Positions 1 through 8,644 of a stretch of DNA of 64,000 nt are shown here, one piece after another; within the stretch, counting starts at the first letter, position 1, and every line of letters starts with the position of its first letter. The stretch covers positions 1 to 64,000 of the forward strand of contig CANFIH010000002.1 of assembly GCA_947446855.1 (NCBI GenBank), given 5' to 3'. The translations under genes and the position numbers were made by a program. The DNA comes from Burkholderiales bacterium (lineage in GTDB: Bacteria > Pseudomonadota > Gammaproteobacteria > Burkholderiales > Burkholderiaceae_C). Below the pieces are notes generated by a model. It did no database searches. It had not been told where the DNA came from and was given only the letters and a program-made list of their open reading frames with translations.

Positions 1-215
1 CGGATGATGTCGGCAATGTCCAGATAGGCCGAGATCGGCTTCTTGCCCTCGCCCACCAGGTAGGACTCGTCTGCCTTAAAACGGTGCAGGGCAAAGCGGT
101 CTTCGGTGGAGTAGATGGCAACGGTGCGTATGCCCATCTCGGAGGCGGCGCGCAGGACGCGGATGGCGATTTCGCTGCGGTTGGCTACCAGGATGCTGCG
201 GATTTTTTGGGTCAT
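1..215 (-). CDS. pyc: Pyruvate carboxylase, N-terminal fragment (cut by window edge)
   Basis: Only the first 71 codons are inside the window; the rest lies to the left. The start is the ATG read leftward from 215. The protein opens [20 protein letters not shown] and continues with [19 protein letters not shown] and a [16 protein letters not shown]-like stretch. This is the biotin-carboxylase N-terminal fold of the biotin-dependent carboxylases. The HRFKADE segment and the GKKPI-AYL spacing fit pyruvate carboxylase better than acetyl-CoA or propionyl-CoA carboxylase. The enzyme makes oxaloacetate from pyruvate, bicarbonate and ATP in the cytoplasm. It could help assimilate C3 products of inositol breakdown, but that link is inferred from position only. 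The family call is firm; the exact carboxylase is likely but rests on 71 residues. Confidence 0.75.
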   Translation of the reverse strand, partial: MTQKIRSILVANRSEIAIRVLRAASEMGIRTVAIYSTEDRFALHRFKADESYLVGEGKKPISAYLDIADII

Positions 216-300
216 GGTGAATGCAATAGCTTGGTTCAAATGCATTCGATCCGCTCGAATGGAGGGCGCTCTGATGGGAGCGCACGCGCTTGAAACAAGC

Positions 301-318
301 CCCTCGCGTGAGCGAGGG
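301..318 (-). terminator. Possible hairpin after the leftward operon
   Basis: CCCTCGC-GTGA-GCGAGGG is a perfect 7-bp stem with a 4-base loop, 12 bases past the stop codon of the Gfo/Idh/MocA gene. No real T-run follows in the leftward direction, so intrinsic termination is uncertain. Confidence 0.3.
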
Positions 319-330
319 ACCGGGTCGGAA

Positions 331-1506
331 TTACACGGCGACCGGTGTGATCCAGGGCTGGTCAATGGCCTGCGCGCTGTCCACCACCGCATCCACAAAG
401 GCCACACCCTTGAGGCCGTCGTAGGCCAGGGGAATGTTCTGCCCTATGGCCGTCGGCGCGCGGCCTTCACGGCGCGCATTGATGGCCTCGGCAAAGCCGC
501 TGTAGAGGTTGGCAAAGGCTTCCAGATAGCCTTCGGGGTGTCCCGGGGGCGTACGCGTGCGGGACTTGGCGGCTTCGGACAAATCGCCGGCGCCGCGCTT
601 GATCAGCTCGGTGCGGCCCAAGAGGCCGGTGAACAGCAGGTCGTTCGGGTTTTCCTGGAACCACTGCACAGAACCCTTCTCGCCGAACACGCGCAGACGC
701 ACGCCGTTGGAGCAGCCAATGGCCACCTGCGAAGACCACAGCAGACCGCGTGCGCCACCTGCATAGCGGATCATCACATGGGCGTTGTCGTCGAGCTGGC
801 GGCCTGCCACAAAGGTGGCCAGGTCGGCGGTGATGGCCTCGGCCTTCAGGCCGGTGACAAAACCGGCCAGGTGGTAGGCGTGGGTGCCGATATCGCCAAT
901 GGAGCCGCCACGTCCCGACTTCTTGGGGTCGGTGCGCCAGGCGGCCTGGGCATTGCCTTCGGATTCGATGGCCGTGGCCATCCATTCCAGCGGGTATTCG
1001 ACTTGCACCACACGGATGGCGCCGAGCTTGCCGGTGGCCACCATCTCACGCGCTTCGTGGATCATGGGGTAGCCGGAATAGGTGTAGGTCACGCCCATGA
1101 AGCGGCCGGTCTTTTTCACCAACGCTTCCAGCGCCACCGCGTCTTCCAGGGTGGTGGTCAGGGGCTTTTCGCAGATCACGTCAAAGCCGGCTTCGAGGAA
1201 GGCCTTGGCGATGGGGAAGTGCGTGTGGTTGGGCGTGCAGATGGCGACCACATCGATGCGGTCCTCGCGCTTCAATTCGGCTTCCAGCATCTGCTGGTAG
1301 TCGCCATAGGAGCGGTCAGCGGCCAGGCCCTGGCTGGCGGCGAATTTATGGCCGCGCGCGGCGTCCACGTCAAAGGCACCAGCCACCAGTTGCAATGCGC
1401 CGTCCTGGCGCGCCGCGATGCGGTGGATGTTGCCGATGTAGGCGCCTTCACCGCCGCCCACCATGCCGAGCCGCAAGGGGCGGCGTGCGTTGTTGTCTGT
1501 AGACAT
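331..1506 (-). CDS. Gfo/Idh/MocA-family NAD(P)-dependent dehydrogenase
   Basis: A 391-residue cytoplasmic oxidoreductase of the Gfo/Idh/MocA family, which oxidises sugars or cyclitols with NAD(P). The N-terminal Rossmann domain has a glycine-rich loop (GMVGGGEG, about 14-21). The family's EKP motif is at 113-115, with K114 as the expected catalytic lysine. The C-terminal half carries [13 protein letters not shown] (201-213), whose D205, H209 and H212 fit the substrate and proton-relay positions. It is the last gene of a leftward operon, 11 bases after the TIM-barrel isomerase gene. That position suggests a cyclitol or keto-cyclitol substrate; the particular substrate cannot be read from sequence. 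It is not close to the three IolG-type genes further right. Confidence 0.85.
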   Translation of the reverse strand: MSTDNNARRPLRLGMVGGGEGAYIGNIHRIAARQDGALQLVAGAFDVDAARGHKFAASQGLAADRSYGDYQQMLEAELKREDRIDVVAICTPNHTHFPIAKAFLEAGFDVICEKPLTTTLEDAVALEALVKKTGRFMGVTYTYSGYPMIHEAREMVATGKLGAIRVVQVEYPLEWMATAIESEGNAQAAWRTDPKKSGRGGSIGDIGTHAYHLAGFVTGLKAEAITADLATFVAGRQLDDNAHVMIRYAGGARGLLWSSQVAIGCSNGVRLRVFGEKGSVQWFQENPNDLLFTGLLGRTELIKRGAGDLSEAAKSRTRTPPGHPEGYLEAFANLYSGFAEAINARREGRAPTAIGQNIPLAYDGLKGVAFVDAVVDSAQAIDQPWITPVAV

Positions 1507-1517
1507 AAAAGCTTTCC

Positions 1518-2570
1518 TTAGATTCCGAGGATGCTGCGATTGGCAGCCTGGTTGGCACCCGACTTCACAAAGTCGTCAAAGGCACGTTCGGACACCTTGA
1601 TGATGTGTTTCTTGATGAACTCCGCGCCTTCGGCCGCACCGTCGTCGGAGTTCTTCAAAAAGCATTCCCACTCCATCACGGCCCAGCCGTCGAAGTCGTA
1701 GGTGGCGAACTTGGAGAAGATGGCGCCGAAGTCGACCTGGCCGTCGCCCAGCGAGCGGAAACGGCCGGCCCGGTTCTTCCAGGGCTGGAAGCCGCCGTAG
1801 ACACCGGTCTTGCCGTTGGGGCGAAACTCGGCGTCCTTGACGTGGAACATCTTGATGCGCTCGTGGTAGTGGTCGATAAAGGCCAGGTAGTCGAGCTGCT
1901 GCAGCACAAAGTGGCTGGGGTCATACAGGATGTTGCAGCGCTTGTGGTTGCCTACGCGCTCCAGGAACATCTCGAAGGTCAGGCCGTCGTGCACGTCTTC
2001 GCAGGGGTGCACCTCATAGCAAAGGTCCACGCCCTGTTCGTCGAACTGGTTCAGGATGGGCAGCCAGCGCTTGGCCAGCTCGTCAAAGGCCTCGTCCACC
2101 AGGCCTTCGGGCCACTGGGGATAGGGATAGAGATAGGGCCAGAGCAGCGAGCCGGTGAAGGACACATGCCGGTCCAGGCCCAGGTTCTTGGAGGCGCGCG
2201 CGCAATAGCCCATTTGCTCCACCGCCCATTGCTGGCGCAGCGACGGATTGCCACGCACTTCCACGGGTGCGAAGCTGTCCATGATCTGGTCATGTGCGGG
2301 ATGCACGGCTACCAGTTGACCGGTGATGTGCGAGGCCAGCTCGGTCACCACCAGACCCTTGGAGGCCAGCATGCCGGTGATCTCGTCGCAATAGGTCTGG
2401 CTCTCGGCGGCCAGCTTCAGGTTGAAGATGCGGGTATCCCAGGTGGGGATTTGCACGCCCTTGAAGCCTTTGTCCGCCACCCACTGCGCGAGCGTTTCGA
2501 GCTGGTTGAAGGGTGCTTCATCGGTCGCAAACTGCGCCAGGTAAATACCCGGTCCTTTGATGGTTTTCAT
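1518..2570 (-). CDS. Sugar phosphate isomerase/epimerase-type TIM-barrel protein
   Basis: A 350-residue xylose-isomerase-like (AP endonuclease 2) TIM barrel. Members are metal-dependent isomerases, epimerases or dehydratases of sugars and keto-inositols (the IolE, IolI and IolH group). Likely divalent-metal ligands are E186 (CYEVHP), D217 and H220 (YDPSH), H243 and D246 (FHVKD) and the acidic pair near 300-302 (MEWE). It lies between the SDR and Gfo/Idh/MocA genes, with short gaps on both sides, so one transcript is expected. A role in interconverting inosose-type intermediates is inferred from context. It is longer than IolE or IolI (about 300 or fewer residues) and is not an obvious ortholog of either. 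Confidence 0.82.
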   Translation of the reverse strand: MKTIKGPGIYLAQFATDEAPFNQLETLAQWVADKGFKGVQIPTWDTRIFNLKLAAESQTYCDEITGMLASKGLVVTELASHITGQLVAVHPAHDQIMDSFAPVEVRGNPSLRQQWAVEQMGYCARASKNLGLDRHVSFTGSLLWPYLYPYPQWPEGLVDEAFDELAKRWLPILNQFDEQGVDLCYEVHPCEDVHDGLTFEMFLERVGNHKRCNILYDPSHFVLQQLDYLAFIDHYHERIKMFHVKDAEFRPNGKTGVYGGFQPWKNRAGRFRSLGDGQVDFGAIFSKFATYDFDGWAVMEWECFLKNSDDGAAEGAEFIKKHIIKVSERAFDDFVKSGANQAANRSILGI

Positions 2571-2588
2571 GTGTGCCCCTGCCTGTCC

Positions 2589-3407
2589 TTATTCCGTCAG
2601 AGGACCGGCCGGAACCGGCGGTGCGGCGTCATAGCCACCCCAGACCGACTGGTCGAAATGGATGACCGAACCGGTCATCATGCCGCTGTCGTCCGACGCC
2701 AGGAAAGCCACGGCCTTGGCCACTTCGGCGGGGTCCAGCAGGCGGCCAAAGGGTTGTGCCGCCGCCGCCTTTTCAAGCCAGTTCTCGTCGGCACCGTGGT
2801 ACTCACGCTGCGTGCGGTCTTCGCCGTCCGAGGCCATCCAGCCGATGTCGAGCTGGTTGACGCGGATGCGGTTGCGCATCAGCGCATAGCCCGAGTTGCG
2901 GGTCAGGGTAGCCAGCGCGCCCTTGGAGGCGCAGTAGGGTGCAATAAAGGGCTGGCCGGCATGTTCGGAGGTGGAGCCGATGTTGACCATATTGCCCTGG
3001 ATGCCGTCACGGATCATGCGCTTGGCAGCTTCCTGCATCAGGAAGAAGGGGGCGCGCACATTGACGGCAAACATGCGGTCAAACAGGTCTTGCGAGGTGT
3101 TGAGCAGGTTGCCGCGGTCGGTCAGGCCGGCGGCGTTCACCAGCACGTCGATGCGGCCGAAGGCCTTGTCGGCCTCTGCGATCACATTGCGGCAATCCTC
3201 CACATGGTTCAGGTCGGCGGCGACAAACACGGTCTTCACGCCGGTGTCTTTTTCAATGCGCTGGGCCACGGCTTCGCCCTTGGCAGCCGAGCGGCCGCAA
3301 ATGGCCAGACCGGCTGCGCCGGCCTTGGCAAATTGCAGCGCAATGGCGGCGCCCAGGCCCTGGGTTCCACCGGTGATGACGGCTATTTTTCCATCGAGAC
3401 GATTCAT
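2589..3407 (-). CDS. Short-chain dehydrogenase/reductase (SDR)
   Basis: A 272-residue classical SDR. It has the cofactor motif TGGTQGLG (12-19), NAAG (91-94), the catalytic serine in the GSTS stretch (about 145-147) and YxxxK as Y158/K162. It would oxidise or reduce a hydroxyl/keto group using NAD(P) in the cytoplasm. The gene sits 18 bases upstream of the TIM-barrel gene and 23 bases downstream of an iolD paralog, all leftward. A cyclitol or ring-opened keto-acid substrate is therefore likely, but this is inference. The segment WMASDGEDRTQREYHGADENW (around 206-226) is an insertion before the C-terminal helices that could shape substrate binding. Confidence 0.87.
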   Translation of the reverse strand: MNRLDGKIAVITGGTQGLGAAIALQFAKAGAAGLAICGRSAAKGEAVAQRIEKDTGVKTVFVAADLNHVEDCRNVIAEADKAFGRIDVLVNAAGLTDRGNLLNTSQDLFDRMFAVNVRAPFFLMQEAAKRMIRDGIQGNMVNIGSTSEHAGQPFIAPYCASKGALATLTRNSGYALMRNRIRVNQLDIGWMASDGEDRTQREYHGADENWLEKAAAAQPFGRLLDPAEVAKAVAFLASDDSGMMTGSVIHFDQSVWGGYDAAPPVPAGPLTE

Positions 3408-3430
3408 GCTATTTCCTTCAGTTCAAAAAT

Positions 3431-5281
3431 TTAAATGCCAACACGTTGTTTGCTGCGAATCAGTTCCTGTGCCACACGGGCTTCCTGCACCGATTTGCGG
3501 GTACTGACCTCGGGCACGCCGACGTCCCAGTCCGCATCACCCGGCACCCAGGCATAGGCGTCGGTGACGATGGTGATGAGCGTGGTGCGGTCGTTGCCCT
3601 GCGCCCATTCCATGGCGGCTGCCAACTCTTCCAGGTTCTGGCAGCTGCGCGCCAGCGCGCCCATGGATTCGGCATGCTTCACAAAGTCCACCGGGAAGGG
3701 TTGCTTCACGCGGCAGTCCTTGAGCAGGTTGTTGAAGCCGGGCACGCCCTTGAATTGCTGCAGGCGGTTGATCACCGCGTAACCGCCGTTGTCGCAGACC
3801 ACCACAATCATCTTGTGGCCTGCCAGCACGGTGGAGTAGATGTCGGAGTTCATCATCATGTAGGTGCCGTCACCCAGCATGACGATGGGCGTGCCCTTGC
3901 CCTCCTTGGCCAGGGCATGGCCCCAGCCGGCTGCGATTTCGTAGCCCATGCAGGAGAAGCCGAATTCGCAGTCAAAGGTGTGCGGATCCTTCACACGCCA
4001 GCCCTTGGTCACCTCGCCCGGCATGCCACCCGCGGCGGCAATCAGGGTGTCGTTGTCACGCGCGCCCTTGTTGATCACGTCGATCACCTGCGCGTAGCTG
4101 GGGATGGGCGCGTCCGTTGCCTTCTTGTGGCCTTCCAGCAGGGCTTCCCATTCGGCGAACAGGGTGCGCGAGCTCGCAAACCATTCAGCCGGTGCTTCCC
4201 AGTTGTCCAACTGCGCTGCCAGTTCTTCCACGGTTTCACGCGCATCGCCCACCACCGACAGGGCACGGTGCTTGACGGCGTCCCAGCGTGCGGCATTGAT
4301 GGAGATGAATTGCGCATCGCGGTGGAACAGGGTCCAGGAGCCGGTGGTGAAGTCCTGCAGGCGGGTGCCAATGGCCAGGATCACATCGGCGTCGGTGGCC
4401 AGGGCGTTGGCCGAGGTGGAGCCCACGATGCCTATGGGGCCGGCATGGGCCGGGTGGTAATGGGTCAGACCGCCCTTGCCCGCAATGGTCTCCACCACGG
4501 GGATGTTGTGGCGCAGGGCCAGTGCAGCGACCTGCTCTTCGGCCAAGGAATAACGCACACCGCCGCCGGAGATGATCAGCGGCTTCTTGGCCGTTTTCAA
4601 AAGGGCTACCGCCTGGGCCAGCTTGTCCTTGTCGGCGCGCGGACGGGGCACCGTCCAGGTGGTGGGCGCAAAGAACTCCTCGGGGTAATCAAAGGCGATT
4701 TCCTGCGTGTCCTGGCACAGACCAATAAAGGCCGGGCCGCAATCGGCCGGGTCCAGCATGGTGGCAATGGCCTGGGGCAGGGAGGTGATGATTTGCTCGG
4801 GCAGCGTGATGCGGTCCCAGTAGCGCACCACCGCCTTGAACGTGTCGTTCACCGTGATGGTGGGGTTGTTGAAATGCTCCACCTGTTGCAGCACCGGATC
4901 GGGCAGGCGGTTGGCAAAGGTGTCACCGGCCAGCAGCAACACCGGCAGGCGGTTGGCGTGGGCCGTGCCGGCTGCGGTCACCATATTGGCCGCACCCGGG
5001 CCGATGGAGGTGGCGGCAACCATCAATTGCCGGCGCTTCTTGGCCTTGGCAAAGGCCACCGCGGCCAGGGCCATGGACTGTTCGTTCTGCCCGCGCCAGG
5101 TCGGCAGGGTGTCTTGCACCGCCTCCAGCGCCTCGGACAGACAGGTCACGTTGCCGTGGCCAAAGATGGCAAACACTCCGGCAAAGAGCGGCACTTTTTC
5201 GCCCTCGATTTCGGTGAACTGGTTGCATAGGTACTTGACCAGCGCTTGCGCCATGGTCAGCCTGACGGTCTTCTCGGGCAT
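3431..5281 (-). CDS. iolD: IolD-family TPP-dependent acylhydrolase, divergent paralog
   Basis: A 616-residue thiamine-diphosphate enzyme of the IolD family (trihydroxycyclohexane-1,2-dione acylhydrolase), which opens the cyclitol ring. The start is the ATG at 5281 because AGGAGA lies just upstream; a longer reading to 5320 has no such site. The TPP-activating glutamate is E67 (GQNEQSM). The TPP/Mg motif begins GDG at 470-472 and reaches N479. The second IolD in this window keeps AHNEQGMAHAA at the glutamate site; this copy has GQNEQSMALAA, so the histidine is a glutamine. It heads the leftward SDR/TIM-barrel/dehydrogenase operon, which suggests a substrate related to but different from the myo-inositol intermediate. 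Family certain, substrate uncertain. Confidence 0.85.
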   Translation of the reverse strand: MPEKTVRLTMAQALVKYLCNQFTEIEGEKVPLFAGVFAIFGHGNVTCLSEALEAVQDTLPTWRGQNEQSMALAAVAFAKAKKRRQLMVAATSIGPGAANMVTAAGTAHANRLPVLLLAGDTFANRLPDPVLQQVEHFNNPTITVNDTFKAVVRYWDRITLPEQIITSLPQAIATMLDPADCGPAFIGLCQDTQEIAFDYPEEFFAPTTWTVPRPRADKDKLAQAVALLKTAKKPLIISGGGVRYSLAEEQVAALALRHNIPVVETIAGKGGLTHYHPAHAGPIGIVGSTSANALATDADVILAIGTRLQDFTTGSWTLFHRDAQFISINAARWDAVKHRALSVVGDARETVEELAAQLDNWEAPAEWFASSRTLFAEWEALLEGHKKATDAPIPSYAQVIDVINKGARDNDTLIAAAGGMPGEVTKGWRVKDPHTFDCEFGFSCMGYEIAAGWGHALAKEGKGTPIVMLGDGTYMMMNSDIYSTVLAGHKMIVVVCDNGGYAVINRLQQFKGVPGFNNLLKDCRVKQPFPVDFVKHAESMGALARSCQNLEELAAAMEWAQGNDRTTLITIVTDAYAWVPGDADWDVGVPEVSTRKSVQEARVAQELIRSKQRVGI

Positions 5282-5313
5282 GGAATCTCCTGGTTTTGAG
5301 TGAGCCATTGACG

Positions 5314-5340
5314 ATTGCAATGAACGGCAATAATTATTGC
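5314..5340. promoter_or_regulatory. Candidate RpiR/IolR operator at the iolD-side promoter
   Basis: GCAATAATTATTGC (5327-5340) is a perfect 14-bp palindrome of the form GCAAT-N4-ATTGC, and an ATTGCAAT element (5314-5321) lies next to it. It covers the expected -10 of the leftward promoter. The same palindrome recurs at 5484, 12718 and 18193, always in intergenic regions of the inositol island. Confidence 0.65.
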
Positions 5341-5363
5341 ATAACGACCCCGCGCGTTGTCAA
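5327..5363 (-). promoter_or_regulatory. Promoter of the leftward iolD-SDR-TIM-dehydrogenase operon
   Basis: Reading leftward, a perfect TTGACA -35 lies at 5363-5358. With 17-18 bp spacing the -10 falls inside the GCAAT-N4-ATTGC palindrome (GCAATA/CAATAA). A repressor on the palindrome would block polymerase. The -10 itself is weak. Confidence 0.5.
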
Positions 5364-5375
5364 AATTGCGTGCTT

Positions 5376-5480
5376 ACCTAGGGAAAACACGGATATTCGG
5401 CCTTTTTAGGCGCCGTTGCCCATCCGATCCGGCTGAAAAACCGCCTTGGGATCGGAAAAACCTAAGGACTTTCCCTAGGT
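5376..5480. repeat. Inverted repeat ACCTAGGGAAA / TTTCCCTAGGT
   Basis: ACCTAGGGAAA (5376-5386) and its exact reverse complement TTTCCCTAGGT (5470-5480) lie 83 bp apart in the 471-bp divergent intergenic region. The spacing is about eight helical turns. Each arm contains the palindrome CCTAGG. This may be a paired site for a second regulator; no such protein can be named from the sequence. Confidence 0.4.
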
Positions 5481-5483
5481 TTT

Positions 5484-5497
5484 GCAATATTCATTGC
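5484..5497. promoter_or_regulatory. Candidate RpiR/IolR operator at the transporter promoter
   Basis: GCAATATTCATTGC is a perfect GCAAT-N4-ATTGC palindrome just upstream of the -35 of the transporter promoter. It is the second copy in this intergenic region, so both divergent operons could share one regulator. Confidence 0.65.
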
Positions 5498-5505
5498 CAA
5501 GTTCG

Positions 5506-5534
5506 TTGACTTGCAATTTATGCAGTCATACGAT
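5506..5534 (+). promoter_or_regulatory. Promoter of the ABC transporter / iolG operon
   Basis: TTGACT (5506-5511), a 17-bp spacer and TACGAT (5529-5534) form a good sigma-70 promoter about 220 bp before the first gene. The long leader (about 5541-5752) holds no gene that I can see. Confidence 0.55.
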
Positions 5535-5752
5535 CGCCCTGCGCTCAAGATCACGGTCTCAGGACTGAATCCAGCGTCGCTGAGGACTGGCTTTTAGGAG
5601 CGGTTCGATCGGATCCGGTTACCCAAAAAGTGTCATGAATTTCTACGCCTATGTAAAGGAGAGCAGCCAGACAACGCACCCATGCATGCAACCCGAAACT
5701 TGCTCTGCCGGGCAAGTGAGACAACACCGATTTATCAAATGAAGGATGACAA

Positions 5753-6778
5753 ATGAAACTCGCTAAGATTCTGAAAACCACCGTGATCGCCGCTGGCATC
5801 GCACTCGCAGCCACCGCTGCACTGGCAAAAGACTATCGCTTTGTGATGGTCTCGCACATCGGCTCGAACGACGCCAACATGGGCTGGCTCACCGAGTCCC
5901 TCAAGGAGTTCGAGAAGAAGTACCCCAACGTCAAGACCGAGTACATCTCCACCAACAACTACTCGGTGCAAGAGCATGTGCGTCTGCTGGAGCAGGCCAT
6001 CGCCACCAAGCCCGATGGCATCGCCGTGCCCATCGTGGACGCCAATGCCTTTGAAGGCCCGCTGCGCAAGGCGATTGCGGCCGGCATCCCGGTCGTGGCC
6101 TTCAACATCCCCGACAGCCGCCCCGAAGGCAAGCGCATTCCCTACCTGACCTATGTCGGTGGTGATGAGTACCTGACTGGCAAGAACCTGGGTCAATACG
6201 CCCTGGCACAGGCCAAGGCCGGCAAGGTGCCCATGCCCACCCGCGTGATGTGCGCTGTGCACGACGCGGCCCACCAGGGTCTGAAGGCGCGCTGCAAGGG
6301 CATGCGCGAAGTGATGGAAGGCGCAGGCGCCAAGTTTGACGAACTGTTCATCAGCGCCGAGCCCACCACGGCCCGCAATGCGATGCAGGCCTACCTGCAG
6401 TCGAACAAGGATGCCAACTACATCTTCACCGTGGCCGGCTGGTCCTCGCCCTGGGCCTGGGACGTTGCCAACAAGATGGGCCTGAGCCCCGATGTGGACA
6501 ACAAGGGCATGACCATTCTGACCGTGGACGAAGGTCCTGTGTCCATCGAAGGCGTGCGTGCCGGTCACATTCTGGCTGCCAACAGCCAGGGCTTCTGGCT
6601 GCAGGGCTACGCGCCCATGGAATGGCTGTACTGGAACCACGAGCTGGGCTATGAGCCCAAGTCCGACATCCTGACCGGCCCCGTCATCATCAACAAGGCC
6701 AATGCAGACAAGTGGGCCAAGCTGGTGCGCGGCGTGTTCGGCGATGCCGAGTACAAGAAGCAGACCGGCTGGCAATAA
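5753..6778 (+). CDS. Periplasmic sugar/cyclitol-binding protein of an ABC importer
   Basis: A 341-residue substrate-binding protein of the ribose/myo-inositol (Peripla_BP_4, RbsB/IbpA) type. Residues 1-25 form a Sec signal peptide ending ALA before KDYRF. The mature protein has the two-lobed periplasmic-binding pattern, including ATKPDGIAVPIVD and GGDEYLTGKNLG segments. GAAGGATG precedes the ATG. It is the first gene of the rightward operon, followed by permease, ATPase and second permease, so it delivers substrate to that importer. Inositol or a relative is the likely ligand because the rest of the operon encodes IolG-type dehydrogenases; this is inference. Confidence 0.88.
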   Translation: MKLAKILKTTVIAAGIALAATAALAKDYRFVMVSHIGSNDANMGWLTESLKEFEKKYPNVKTEYISTNNYSVQEHVRLLEQAIATKPDGIAVPIVDANAFEGPLRKAIAAGIPVVAFNIPDSRPEGKRIPYLTYVGGDEYLTGKNLGQYALAQAKAGKVPMPTRVMCAVHDAAHQGLKARCKGMREVMEGAGAKFDELFISAEPTTARNAMQAYLQSNKDANYIFTVAGWSSPWAWDVANKMGLSPDVDNKGMTILTVDEGPVSIEGVRAGHILAANSQGFWLQGYAPMEWLYWNHELGYEPKSDILTGPVIINKANADKWAKLVRGVFGDAEYKKQTGWQ

Positions 6779-6884
6779 GCCTGAGAACCCGGGCCGGAGC
6801 TGAATCCGGCCCACATTCCCCTGCGGCTGCCTGGTGACCCGGGCGGCCGCAGGGACACACACCTCCCGAACTCCATTGCCATCC

Positions 6885-7856
6885 ATGACGAATCTCTACC
6901 TTCGCAGGCTCCTGACCGGCCAGTCTCTGGGCTCGGTTATCGGTGTTTGCGCCATGCTCCTGCTGTTCACGTTCATCGACTTCAAGGGCTGGTGGAACAT
7001 CCAGTCGCTGGTCAACGTGCTGCAGTTCTCCGCCATCCTGGGCCTGTTGGCCATGGGCCTGGCGTTGGTCATCATTGCCCGCGAAATTGACCTGTCCGTG
7101 GGCTCGGTCTACGGCCTGACCGGTGTTTCCTTTGTCACGCTGGAGCCCCTGCTCGGCGTCCCTCTGTCTTTTGTTGCGGCCATGTCGCTTGCAGCCCTGG
7201 TCGGCCTGCTGCAGGGCCTGGCCGTGGTGCGGCTGAAGCTGCCTTCCATGATCGTCACGCTGGGCGGCCTGTTTACCGTACGCGGCATTATTTACGTGTG
7301 GACGGGTGGCACCGTCAGCACCTTCTCCGCCGAGGCGCGTACCCACTGGTTGACCCATCTCTTCGGCGGCCAACTGCTGGGAATGCCGGCCGTGGTCTGG
7401 TGGACCTTGCTGGTGGCCCTGCTGCTCAGCGCCCTGCTGCTGCTCACCCGCTTCGGCAACCATCTGCTGGCCACCGGCGGTGAGCCCGACAGCGCCGAAT
7501 CCCGCGGTGTGCGCACCGACCACGTCAAGCTGGCCACCTTTGTACTGTGCTCCATGCTGGCGGGCCTGTCCGGAATCATCACCCTGTGCGACAACCCGCA
7601 GACCCACGTCACGCTGGGCGAGCTGATGGAGCTCGAGGCCATTGCCGCAGCGGTCATAGGCGGCTGCCTGCTGACCGGCGGACGCGGCTCCCTGGTTGGC
7701 GCCCTGCTGGGCACCTTCATCGTGGTGTCCGTGCGCTACGAACTGATTGCGCTGGGCGCACCCTCCTCCTGGTACATGACCTTCGTCGGCGCCGTGCTGA
7801 TTGCGGCGGTCGTGTTCAACCAATACCTTGCCAACAAGATCAACCGTTCCCTGTAA
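6885..7856 (+). CDS. ABC sugar importer permease 1 (RbsC/FrcC type)
   Basis: A 323-residue inner-membrane permease of the branched (BPD_transp_2) sugar family. About eight to ten hydrophobic segments are spread along the protein. The family's EIDLSVGSVYGL stretch follows the second or third segment, and GGRGSLVGALLGT-type loops are near the end. I start at the ATG at 6885 (MTNLYLRRLL), since the GTG in frame at 6834 adds a proline- and threonine-rich non-family stretch. No strong ribosome-binding site is visible for either. It partners with a second permease after the ATPase gene, so the channel is probably a heterodimer. Confidence 0.85.
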   Translation: MTNLYLRRLLTGQSLGSVIGVCAMLLLFTFIDFKGWWNIQSLVNVLQFSAILGLLAMGLALVIIAREIDLSVGSVYGLTGVSFVTLEPLLGVPLSFVAAMSLAALVGLLQGLAVVRLKLPSMIVTLGGLFTVRGIIYVWTGGTVSTFSAEARTHWLTHLFGGQLLGMPAVVWWTLLVALLLSALLLLTRFGNHLLATGGEPDSAESRGVRTDHVKLATFVLCSMLAGLSGIITLCDNPQTHVTLGELMELEAIAAAVIGGCLLTGGRGSLVGALLGTFIVVSVRYELIALGAPSSWYMTFVGAVLIAAVVFNQYLANKINRSL

Positions 7857-7870
7857 ACCCGAGTACCACC

Positions 7871-8644
7871 ATGGCGAATCATCCCCTCATACAAGTCAAA
7901 AACCTCGACCTGCACTTCGGTTCTTTTCACGCATTGAAGAACGTGTCGGTGGACTTCCACGCAGGCGAACTGGTCGGGCTGGTCGGCGACAACGGCGCTG
8001 GCAAGACCACGCTGATCCGCGTGCTGTGCGGCATCCACACGCCCAACTCCGGCGAGGTGTATTTCGATGGCGAACGCGTCACGCGCTTCCATCCCAGCCT
8101 GGCCATCAACCAGGGCATTGAGACGATCCAGCAGTCGGTCGGCCTGTGCGACAACCTGTCAATCGCCCGCAACTTCTACCTGGGTCGCGAGCCGGTCAGG
8201 CGCATCATGGGCATTCCGTTTCTGGACTTCAAGACCATGCGCAAAACCTCGACCGAGGTGATCCGCGAATTCGGTCTGCGCGACAACGTCTCCACCGATG
8301 ACGAGGTGGGTCGCCTCTCCGGCGGTGAGCGCCAGTCGGTCAAGATCGGCCGCGCGGTCGAGTTCAAGAACCGCGTGGTGATCATGGACGAGCCGACCAA
8401 CCACCTGTCGGTGCGCGAGCGCGAACACGTCAACGAACTGGCGGTGCAGCTCAAGCAGCAGGGCCTGCTGGTGATCTACATCACCCACGATATTTTCCAG
8501 GTTCACAAGCTGGCCGATCGCATCGTGATCATGGAGAACGGCGAAAAGGTGGCGGACGCCAAGACCAGCGAGATGACAGCCGATGCGCTGGAAGATGTGA
8601 TCCGCCAGGGTGGTCGCCTGGTTGAGAAGCGCGAGGCTGCCTGA
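7871..8644 (+). CDS. ABC sugar importer ATPase (single domain, FrcA type)
   Basis: A 257-residue ABC ATPase that energises the sugar/cyclitol importer at the inner face of the membrane. Walker A is GDNGAGKT (about 38-45), the signature is LSGGERQ, Walker B is VVIMDEP and the switch histidine is in THDIFQV. It has one nucleotide-binding domain, like FrcA, rather than the duplicated form of RbsA or XylG. The stop overlaps the start of the next permease by one base (TGATG), so the two are translationally coupled. The ATG at 7871 gives the family N-terminus; longer in-frame readings run into the preceding permease gene. Confidence 0.9.
   Translation: MANHPLIQVKNLDLHFGSFHALKNVSVDFHAGELVGLVGDNGAGKTTLIRVLCGIHTPNSGEVYFDGERVTRFHPSLAINQGIETIQQSVGLCDNLSIARNFYLGREPVRRIMGIPFLDFKTMRKTSTEVIREFGLRDNVSTDDEVGRLSGGERQSVKIGRAVEFKNRVVIMDEPTNHLSVREREHVNELAVQLKQQGLLVIYITHDIFQVHKLADRIVIMENGEKVADAKTSEMTADALEDVIRQGGRLVEKREAA

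Noticed and set aside
1605-3434. A 609-codon plus-strand frame over the TIM-barrel and SDR genes
   Set aside because: The minus-strand genes have full family motifs; the plus-strand product has none and no ribosome-binding site.
3446-5230. A 594-codon plus-strand frame opposite the divergent iolD
   Set aside because: Shadow of the IolD gene; no recognisable protein motif.
5327-5340. Treating the GCAAT palindromes as an IHF site or random A+T-rich DNA
   Set aside because: Four perfect copies with the same 4-bp spacing, all at promoters in one functional island, are unlikely by chance in a G+C-rich genome.
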